NCBI GenBank assembly: GCA_963555705.1
Contig: OY743180.1
Coordinates: 43,618,129-43,682,128, forward strand
Length of the DNA: 64,000 bases
From: Ligustrum vulgare
Lineage: Eukaryota; Streptophyta; Magnoliopsida; Lamiales; Oleaceae
Direction: 5' to 3'
Under the pieces are notes generated by a model, which did not search any database, had not been told where the DNA came from, and saw only the letters and a program-made list of their open reading frames with translations. Shown here piece after piece: positions 55,655-64,000 of the stretch (positions are counted from its first letter, which is position 1; each line of letters opens with the position of its first letter). Both the position numbers and the translations under genes were made by a program.

Positions 55655-56735
55655 CTTATGGAAGATACAACTACGTATAGAACATTTGATGAAACCCCTT
55701 TTGATAAGACCACAAAACATGAGATTTTAACTTACAGAGATGATTTTCCTCCTAGAGGAACTTATAGTGCATATAGCATATAATGAACCACCACAGAATA
55801 GTAGATATGTAGCAAAAGGAAGTGAGAGACCTTTAGAACAAAAAATAGAATTCCAGTCAACCTCTAAAGCACAAATATTAAATATTACTGCACATGATCC
55901 CCAGACATGGACTAATGTTATAGACGTATGGAAGAATACAATAATAGGACATTATATTAGAAATATTCAAGAAATGGAACCTTTAGAAATGTATAGATAC
56001 TTAGAAACATTCTTAGGAGAAAGTATTAAGACAATTTGAGAAGCCTATAAAATAGAAAGAAAAGAAGAATATAATCAGCTAGTTCAATTAGGAAGCAATC
56101 CTTATAATTTTGTTAATAAAGTACAAATTTTAATTACTGGAGCAGACCCTAATTCAGGACATATGAGTATCCAGAGGAAAGTTATGAGAGACTTAGAACA
56201 ACTTAACTTATATAAATGGACTACAGGTAAATATGTAAAGAAGTTTTTAAATGAATATTATTATTTGACTTCAATATCAGGTAACACATTTAATCAAGAA
56301 ATAGAAAATAAATTGTTTTATAAACTATCAGAACTAGAAATAACAGAATCATGGAATAACTTAACCTCCATAAAAGAATTTTCAGAAAAGAACTGGAGCA
56401 TAGGACAAAGAATTCAGCACGTAATAAGATTTTTAGAAGGAAAATGCGTAGAATTACAAATTCAAAAACAATTTAAAAAGACAGATTATAAATTTTGCAA
56501 AGATATTTTCACACCCCAGACATATGGAGCATCAACCTCCAAATCACATAAGAAAAAATATAATAAGAATTTTAAAAGACCAATAAAGAAAAGATATTTT
56601 TTAAGAAAATCAAATAAAAGAAAATTATACCTAGATGAAAAAAGACATGTTAGAAAATTTAAATCAGAAAGAACTTACAGAAATGAGTGTTTATCGTGTT
56701 GTTATCAAGTACACCAGATTTCACATGCATTTTTG
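55655..56735 (+). pseudogene. Caulimovirid coat protein, segment D
   Basis: Starts inside the acidic region (homologous to plus 48330 downward in segment A) and extends past A's truncation point. An eight-base local duplication near 55770 and a stop at 56037 split the frame. The second part (56163-56870) holds the capsid C-terminal blocks (KWTTGKYVKKFLNEYY, KFCKDIFTPQTYG), a Lys/Arg-rich tail and a decayed zinc finger ECLSCCYQVH whose last Cys is not in place. PQ-YG before a basic tail is typical of Caulimoviridae capsids. Confidence 0.75.
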
Positions 56736-56772
56736 AAAAAAAAAAAATATATAATAATAATAATAATAATAA
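56736..56772. repeat. A-run and (AAT)n microsatellite at the end of segment D
   Basis: Twelve A, then ATATAATAATAATAATAATAATAAG; homology to viral coding sequence ends here. Confidence 0.9.
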
Positions 56773-57938
56773 GTGAATGGAGTCAAAAAATGTATAAAAG
56801 TAACCAAGATCTACGAGTTATTATTTCTTCCTTTTTAACAAATGTAATAAACTGTATATTGATTTATTAAAAAATTTATACGACAAATGAAAAATAATTT
56901 CTTTAAATTCCAAAATTTAAATTAGAACATATGAGTCTATAATTGCATTTTTCTCGATCTAATATAATTTATACAAAAATTGATGCTTTTTTTAACAATA
57001 AGAAGCAGTAGATCTGACAGAATAAACGATGTTTATTTTTAAACATCATGTGAAAACATTTTTTTTTTTTTATTATTATTTTCGTCACCATAACTGAGTC
57101 TTGAGAACATAGGACGTCAGATTAGAGCTTTGTAGCATTAGATCTGAGAACAAATTTCTTCTTTACTCTCGATTGTAGTCTCTAAGGAAAAAATTTAAAC
57201 ATAAAACCAGAATCTTTAAGTTTCAAAATTTATAACATCATGAACATAATATAATATTAAAAAAAATGAAAGGAAAAATAAATTTCACAGAATTACTTAG
57301 CTGATTAAGTTCTCAAACCATTTGAAGATTTTCAGAAGTGATGAAAAGAATAGTTACTCCGACTGTTTTTTGATTTTTTTCCCCATAAATGGTGTGTGAT
57401 GAGAGAACGGCTCGAACGGATAGACGATAAACAGATGGAGATGGAGTTTCGTCGTTGTCATGTGGAAAAACTGAGAAGGGGACATTATTTCTTTGCTTTG
57501 ATGATGAAGATAAGGAATATCTTTACCATTGAAAGTAAAGTAAATTGATACGTGTAATGCTTTGATTATTTTTTTGTACCTTTTTTTTTTTTGGTATTTA
57601 GCTGGTGATATAACGTTCTAGAAATAGACGCCTCTGTTTGTTATAAGTTTTTTTTAAAAATATGATTTTTTATATTTACTAGATAAAATGTGTTGTTTAA
57701 AATTGAGAAAGAAAATATGTGTGATTAAAAAGTAATTTGAAAAATTGTGCAGGTAAAAACATGTTTACCAAACGGAGGCGACATTGCATGTCAACTATCG
57801 TGCATTTATTCGTGTAGCTGTACTCTGTACAAATATCTTGCGTGTAAATAATGAAGATATCTATTCCCAACTTTCAACCACACTATTTATCTCATAATCA
57901 TAAGTAAATCATTTTATAAACTAATTTTATGAGAGATA
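56773..57938. other. Intergenic DNA, nothing recognised
   Basis: AT-rich; a stretch near 57380-57480 has more GC and ATG-rich words but no supported gene. Confidence 0.45.
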
Positions 57939-58093
57939 TTTCTAGTGGACATTTTTAAGTGATATTGTGACATGTCACACATTCATTAGGTTGCGAAAAT
58001 AATTATCTCACCACTTACTTTTTCGTATCAAATGAAAGTGTGACATGTCACAATGTCGCTAAAAAATGTTCAAAAAAAATGTCTCACTAGAAT
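57939..58093. mobile_element. MITE with about 50-bp inverted ends
   Basis: TTTCTAGTGGACATTTTTAAG at the left and CATTTTTT..TGTCTCACTAGAATT (inverted) at the right, each followed inward by the palindrome GTGACATGTCAC. About 155 bp, non-coding. Target duplication unclear. Confidence 0.55.
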
Positions 58094-58774
58094 TGTTGTT
58101 TTATACACAGCTACAATTTTATCATCCAGAGGCTAAGCAAGTGTTCAGTAAATGATTAATATGACAATTTATAACTCACACAATCTCTCAAACCACTTTT
58201 AATCATACACATATTCTCTTCCAATTTTCAAACATACATTTTATGTCTAAATCATAATTTAAACAATTTATATTAAGTCAACTACGTTTATAAATTTCAA
58301 CACTATTTGACGTATTTGACTCCATCTGACACGAGGTTACCTTTTAAGTTTCGAATGAGGCAATATGTAGCGACCGAGAATTTCTACGCAATTTAATAAT
58401 TATTTCAAAGTCTCGAAAATTGTGTCGCTGCAATCTCACTCATTTTAAGTTAACGTCATGACGCGTTCATCTAGCCACATCGAAAAATATCGAATTAATT
58501 CAATTTTTTTAAAATAAATTCAAATTTCCAAAATTTTATTATTTTATTTATTAATTTAAATTATTATTTTCAAAATCATTTTTATCCCAAATTTCATCAA
58601 TCTCATTTTTATCAGTTTAATTCTTGCGACCCAGTTGATTTCGCGCGTGAATATTCCTAGAACTACGTGCATGTTTGTCTTGATTTTCACACTCTACCAA
58701 ACCCCATAAGATTTCCCTCACATTTCCCCAACCTAAACCCATACCCTATTGCTCTCACTTCACCCAACACACTC

Positions 58775-58782
58775 TTATATAC
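58775..58782 (+). promoter_or_regulatory. Probable TATA box in the large LTR
   Basis: TTATATACACTAC, about 410 bp into the LTR and 130 bp before the long open frame, in a C-rich context. Confidence 0.45.
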
Positions 58783-58905
58783 ACTACACAACTCAACCCT
58801 CAGCATCACCAACCTCTCTCCAATTTCAGCTCTCTCTCTCTCCCTCTCACCATTGGAGCCACCTTTGACTCCATTCCAGCACGGTAGCACCCCCAGTTAC
58901 TGCCA

Positions 58906-59541
58906 ATGCTAGACCGCAGCACACCACTGCCATGGCCAAAATCAATCACAACCCAACCTATTCCCACCATCACCACCAACGGTCACCATCACCTACGCTG
59001 CAACCACCGCCTCAACCAACACCACCAGAGTCTCCTCCATACCCCAGTTGAACCACCACCATCATCACCACGGTCAAGACCAACCACCTGCAACAGCACC
59101 ACCACCACCACCAATCACCAAAGAATGTCCTGCACGCAAGCTACCAAACACCAATTGAATCATCTTCATTATAATCAACATCATCACCGTCTCACCGCCA
59201 CCATCGCACGCAGCCACTTCCCCAGCATCACCACTGCCAAGCTCGAAACCGCCCAACTACCCTCACCACTGTCACCTTCAAACACCCAACATCATCATCA
59301 TCGTCATCATCATCACCACCCAAGAATCCACCACCGAACCACATCCAAACCCGCCTACTGCTCGTCGGCCAACCTACTTCCAAAATCAGAACCAACCCCA
59401 AATCAAAACCCAACACCCACGAAAACCAAGAATAAGCCAAGCCCAAGACTTACCTCAACCACCGCCGGAAAAATCTCACTCCCAATTTGCGAACTCAGCC
59501 ACGGTTGCACACAATCCCGCACCTACACCCCACAAATCTGA
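58906..59541 (+). other. 211-codon Pro/His/Thr-rich open frame inside the LTR
   Basis: Long ORF with His runs encoded by CAT/CAC trinucleotide repeats (near 59290-59320) and many Thr/Pro. No domain recognised. Low complexity and C-richness favour a chance ORF; its position downstream of a TATA box would place it in the RNA leader. Confidence 0.3.
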
Positions 59542-60404
59542 CTCCCTTTCCATGCCGCCGCTCACCGCGCCTTGCGCCGGCGTTCGCCGGCGAAATTTCC
59601 GGTTGCACAGAGGTAGATCCCCCGCCTGGCGACGCTGCGTCCTCTCCTCCCTTACCTCTCTGTTTCTTCGATCTGAATGGGAGAAAGAGAAAGGATATTT
59701 TTATTTTTAATATTTTGATTTTTTCGAAAATTGCAACTTTAGTCCCCATGTTTCAAAGTCTTTCAAATCAGTCCCTACGTTTTTAAAATGATCATTTCAG
59801 CCTTTTAGATTCAAAAGTTATTATTTTAACCCTAAGTATCAAACTCATTTCAGTCCCTGTAGATTTAATTCATTTGATTTTAAGTTCAAGTTTTACAAGT
59901 TTCTATTTCAGTACCTCAAAGTTTTAAAGTGTTTCAAATCGGTCCCTATAGTTTTTAAAACTTATAATTTCAGCCCCTAAGTTTCGAAACGATTTTAACC
60001 CGCCCCTTCATTTTTAAAATCTATTATTTCAGCCTTATAGTAATATTTATTTGAGCTTCGACCCAACTTTTGGAAAATTTACATTTTAGTCCCGCAAGTT
60101 TGAAAAGTATTCATTTCAGTCCCTGAACTTTCAAATTATTCATTTTAGTCCATCAACTTTCAAATCATCAATTTAAGTCCCCAAATTGTAATATATCATT
60201 TTAAACTATAGATTTCAAAAGACTAATTCGACTTGATCTTCTAATTGGCTAGACGAAGCGTACGGAGATTTTAAAGGAGTTAAGTCGTTTCCCGCTCAAC
60301 TTTACACTCGTCAGATTTAAGGTAGACTCTTATCTACAAATTTACGTTTTTCAAAAGTGCGCATCAATAATTATTTGATTTATAAGTTTAGCATGTATGA
60401 TTGT

Positions 60405-60555
60405 ATTCATGAGAATTACTTGCTTAAATGCATGAGAACTTGAACTTTATGTTCATGAGAATTACTTGCTTAAATGCATGAGAACTTGAACTTTATGTTC
60501 ATGAGAATTACTTGCTTAAATGCATGAGAACTTGAACTTTATGTTCATGAGAATA
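60405..60555 (+). repeat. Three and a quarter copies of a 46-bp tandem repeat
   Basis: TTCATGAGAATTACTTGCTT... repeats at 60405, 60451 and 60497 almost without change, then partially at 60543. A related piece lies near 61198-61217. Confidence 0.95.
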
Positions 60556-60914
60556 CTGGTGATCGTTAGACACCTGAGACTTGAATATCATGATTATGTG
60601 TTTTAATTTATAACGTTAAATGATTATTATGCGCGAGTCTACTGAGTATTTCTATGAAATGCTCAACCCGTTTTTAAAAAAAAATCTTTTACAGATTTCG
60701 GAGACGGTGGCGAGTGATGGGCAATGATGGAAAATTACAAATTGATATTTTTAAAAGTCGTGAGCTTTGAAATAATTATTTCATTTTATCAAGAATTGTC
60801 ATTTTTACAAATTTGTACGAATTTACCTATTCCATTTGAATTATCGCTAAACTTTTATTCAAGAATTTAGAAAAGTGACGTTCCCGGCTCCTCGGAACTC
60901 GGGGCGTTACAGCT

Positions 60915-60927
60915 TGGTATCAGAGCC
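60915..60927 (+). other. Primer-binding site of the large LTR element
   Basis: TGGTATCAGAGCC, four bases after the LTR end. Confidence 0.9.
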
Positions 60928-63900
60928 AGTCTGCGTTTCTGTAGACTGGTAAGTTTCAAAAAGAAATTTTCAAGAAAACGTTTTCCGTTATGTAATTATT
61001 AATGAAGATTGTCACTGCCATCATTCGTTCCACCGACTCCGAGGTAAAGAAATATAAGATGTTTAAAGTTATTTCAGTATTTCGAATACTTATTTTACTG
61101 ATTTATGAGAAAGAATGAAGAGTATTTCGGATACTTATTTTAATGATTTATGAGAAAGAGAAAGAAGATTTATGATGTCGTTATGCTTGTTAAAACTTAC
61201 TTGCTTAAATGCATGAGAAAGAAGTAAAGACTATGAGTACGACTCGGATAAGGCCCCAGCGAGGGAGCCGGGTCGTTACCAAAGAGAAAGAGATTTTATC
61301 CGAATAAGAAAGAAAGAGATGAGTTTTGAAGCATAACGAGAAATTTTTTTTCAGAAAGAAAAGAAAAGAAAGAGAACGAGTGTTGAGCATAATGGGAATA
61401 ATATGACTTAAGAATGATTTTATAATAATTTTTGTCCTCGAACTTAGAAATGATGAACCCTAACTGGACTTTGCATAATTTATTTTAGACATGGCACCAT
61501 TTACGAGAAGTCAAAAGAAAGGATTAGACAATATTTTCGGAATATATCAACGAGAGATAGCAAGCCAATTTTATGAAGATGTGATGAGATGTTGCGATTA
61601 TGAGTAATATGATTTTATTGAGACTTGTATGAGAAGAATTATGAACTTTGAGATTTAAAGTTTTGATTCTAAATTATTGAGAATTAAGAATTGATATTGT
61701 GTTTGAGTAAGTGAATTATTCCTCTATGTTGAAGAGAAATTGATTATGAAGTTTGACCTTGTGAAGAAATTTTGGAGATATTGATTTGTGGCATATATTT
61801 TATAAGTATGATGAATGAGTGGTCATTTGAGCCAATTAATGTATTGAAGAAGTGATATCGTGATATTGGAAAATATAATTTGAGATCGTTATGTTGAGGA
61901 ATGATGAATTAACTTTCTGGGATATTTTGGTAGTATTGAAGTATGTTGGAATTGTTGCCAATATTTAATCGTGGTGGTCAGATGTGGAATATAACTACAG
62001 GTTGTTATTGTTGGTTATGAAGTATACCTACAGGTTGGATAAGTCCATATTACAAGGGAGACTCTGTCCGGAATTTTATCAGTTTGAGTTAAGAGCAAGG
62101 TATGGTAAAGCAACCAACTAAGAGAATTGAGGTTAGACTTGCAAGTTCATTTACACCGCAAGCAAGATTTAGTAAGTGATTTAAAGGGATAATGACTCTT
62201 GAGATATTTTTGGCTTCTTCGAAGCATAATCATTTTGTATTGGAGATAATTATATTGAAATGATCTCCTTGTTGCACAATTTCAAAACAAGATGGTGTAT
62301 ACAACTACTGGGATGTCAAGGTACATTTTGAAAGATGAGTGAAGATAAATATTAGGGTGTTATTGAGAAGAATCTTGATTATTTTGAGAACGAATTGAGT
62401 ACTAGTTGGAGATGATCACTGGTATTGGAGAATATTATAAATGATGAGGATATATGATAATACTGTTGATTTGTTTTGGAAGTTGATTGGTAGATGATGC
62501 GTAAGATTTGGTTGTTTACAAGTAATAAGATTATTTGGAAAAGTCAGTTATCATGAATGAGAGACATTGGAAGTATTTTATAGTATGATGCCCTTAAAAG
62601 TATCGAGATTTATTACAGTGAGAGATTGGGTACATATGATTCAAATGTTTGGGATTATGTGTGACAATGATGATGGTAATAAGGTCGTTTGAATATTAAG
62701 GGTACAATAGATGATTATAAGGAGTAATGTGATGATGAGAACTGAAGGTGACGATGTATTAAGATTATGAAGTAAGTTGACTTTTCATGAATCAGTTATG
62801 CTATATTTGGTTCTAAGTAGAATTCGAAGAAAGGTGATTATCAGCCATGGAAATGAATCAGGGTTTCCTCGTAATGTGAATGATTCACAGATGTACATTA
62901 AGTTTTCATTTATGATATTAGAAGATCATGAGAGAAAATTGTTTGATGAAAGTGATGACAGAAATTTTATCAGGTCCTAAATTTGCTCAAGTATTGCAGA
63001 AGTAATGCATTGGAACGGAGGAAAGTTTATGATAAGATCCTACCTTGAAATTTTTGGAAAGAGTTACTAATGGTATTTTGGTTCGAAAATAAGAAATGAA
63101 ATTTTATGTATTTGTCCTTATGGATAGAATTTGTGGAAATGAGGATCAGCCTTCACAGTAATGACTTATTACGGAGTAGTGTGCAGAAGGAGCGGCAATG
63201 ACAGAATCCAAGATTTATTTAGTTTAAGAGATTGATATATAATCTTAGTGAGCAGATTGACGTACAAGGTTCACGTGATAGATATGATGGTTATTATATT
63301 GAAATCTTAGAGAGATTGTTATGATTATTTGAGGTCATATGATGCGACGATAAGTGACATGTTACATGATTACTACAAGATATGGTGACTAGACGGGTAA
63401 TAGATGTTATGGTTATCCCGCGAAGGATTGTGTGATTATATTGAGTCAAATGATCTATTTTGATGGTTATTTGAATTACGGTGAAATATTACCTACGATT
63501 AAGAATCTTCATTTTGAGTCATAAGATATAGAGATTTATTTAAGATTTTGGTTATGCAGTTTCGATTTCTTGTTATCAGTTGTACTTTTGATGTGAGTAA
63601 GATGTTTTACTACAATGATGGAAAACCTGAGATGACCAGTTGTGTGACTTTATCTATAAAGAGATTGTATATTTGGGTTAAGTAAACTTGATGAGGAATC
63701 CTATATGATTCACAGAAGTCTTGTCCAATGGTGATAGACTTAATCAGAGTATTGTTCAAATGGTAACATGAAGTGAAGTTTTGGGAGAACAGGGAAATTG
63801 AATCTTGAACTTCAGATTGGAAAGTTAGTGAGGTTTCTTAAGTTCAGAATATCAGATTTGATTCTTGTGATGATACTTTAAGTAGTACCTTTGTCCTCAG

Positions 63901-64000
63901 CTAGAATGAGTAAGTGATATCAAGTACTTGATACATGATTAAACAGTATGGACTAACGGATTTAAGTTTGAATTCCTTCATCTTGAAAGGGAAGTTTCAG
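60928..64000 (+). mobile_element. Internal region of the large LTR element, no intact coding domain seen
   Basis: A short frame starting MAPFTRSQKKGLDNIFGIYQ at 61491 could be a gag start but stops after about 38 codons. Beyond it I find no zinc knuckle, protease, RT or integrase motif on either strand to 64000. The plus strand is strikingly poor in C compared with G. This fits either a heavily mutated gypsy interior or a large non-coding derivative (LARD). Confidence 0.55.

Larger units (their letters stand above)
47743..56735. mobile_element. Endogenous caulimovirid (pararetrovirus) cluster, four segments in alternating orientation
   Basis: Segments A (47743-52640, minus), B (52640-54235, plus), C (54245-55650, minus) and D (55655-56735, plus) carry remnants of one Caulimoviridae-type virus: a PBS, movement protein, coat protein, a viroplasmin-like ORF and a 35S-type promoter. 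Protease, RT and RNase H are absent everywhere. Most ORFs are shifted or truncated. Genus cannot be set by reading; the gene order MP-CP-(pol missing)-viroplasmin fits several plant-integrating genera. Confidence 0.85.
58366..60911 (+). repeat. Large 5' LTR of a gypsy-type element, 2546 bp
   Basis: It begins TGTAGCGACCGAG and ends CGGGGCGTTACA, four bases before a tRNA-iMet PBS. TG...CA ends and the GGGGCGTTACA terminus resemble the solo LTR at 11553-13956, but the sequences are otherwise different. It includes a Pro/His-rich open frame, TTCAGTCCC-type subrepeats (59740-60190) and a 46-bp tandem repeat. Confidence 0.85.

Noticed and set aside
47743..56735. A complete, potentially active viral genome
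   Set aside because: No protease, RT or RNase H is present in any segment, and movement and coat proteins are frame-broken or truncated.
59074..59446. Gly/Asp-rich minus-strand ORFs
   Set aside because: Complement of the CAT/CAC-rich sequence in the large LTR; low complexity only.
60405..60555. CRISPR-like array
   Set aside because: The repeats are directly adjacent without spacers and lie in a plant LTR.

Overview
This is a stretch of plant nuclear genome, almost certainly from a eudicot and probably an asterid (low confidence at that level). It shows chromovirus-type Ty3/gypsy and Ty1/copia elements primed by tRNA-iMet, Helitrons with a CTAG end, hAT-like and Stowaway MITEs, an endogenous caulimovirid, and one interrupted host gene for a plant-type PP2C phosphatase with GT-AG introns. 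No prokaryotic gene, rRNA, true tRNA or CRISPR array is visible. Most of the 64 kb is nested transposable-element DNA, and nearly every coding region is broken.

1-18.8 kb is a nest of LTR retrotransposons. Gypsy chromovirus 1 (1-~4.38 kb) appears to sit inside gypsy chromovirus 2 (gag at 4.48-5.3 kb, 3' LTR at 15.43-15.98 kb). Chromovirus 2 is also split by a copia element (5367-9678, identical 144-bp LTRs, target duplication GTTCC) and by a 2.4-kb solo LTR (11553-13956, target duplication GAGCT). Another solo LTR (16099-17614) and an opposite-strand LTR of the chromovirus 2 family, with its primer-binding site (18306-18839), follow.

19.25-25.97 kb holds three minus-strand exons of a PP2C phosphatase. 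Its 5.2-kb intron carries an old copia, a Helitron-like insertion and a hAT-like MITE. The C-terminal exons are not found between the last exon and the retroelement nest, so the nest lies either in a downstream intron or at a breakpoint.

27.7-46.7 kb is intergenic mobile-element DNA: a second copy of the same Helitron-like family, two hAT-type elements with perfect 8-bp target duplications, a 4.8-kb near-palindrome built from copia sequence (arms about 2.1 kb), a degenerate AT-rich repeat array, a GAGCCGAGC-rich MITE, and a larger Helitron with a recognisable protein remnant. A fragment of an RPA1-like OB-fold gene follows, with a local duplication.

47.7-56.7 kb is the most unusual part: a cluster of endogenous pararetrovirus (Caulimoviridae) segments in alternating orientation (-,+,-,+). 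They carry movement-protein, coat-protein and viroplasmin-like remnants and several 35S-type promoter/leader copies, but no polymerase. Neighbouring segments form kilobase-scale inverted repeats, and two junctions show about 3 bp of shared sequence. One segment starts close to the expected viral RNA 5' end. The locus cannot encode a virus but has the shape of a hairpin/siRNA locus.

58.37-64 kb begins a further large LTR element: a 2.55-kb LTR, a PBS, and an apparently non-coding, C-poor internal region running off the window.
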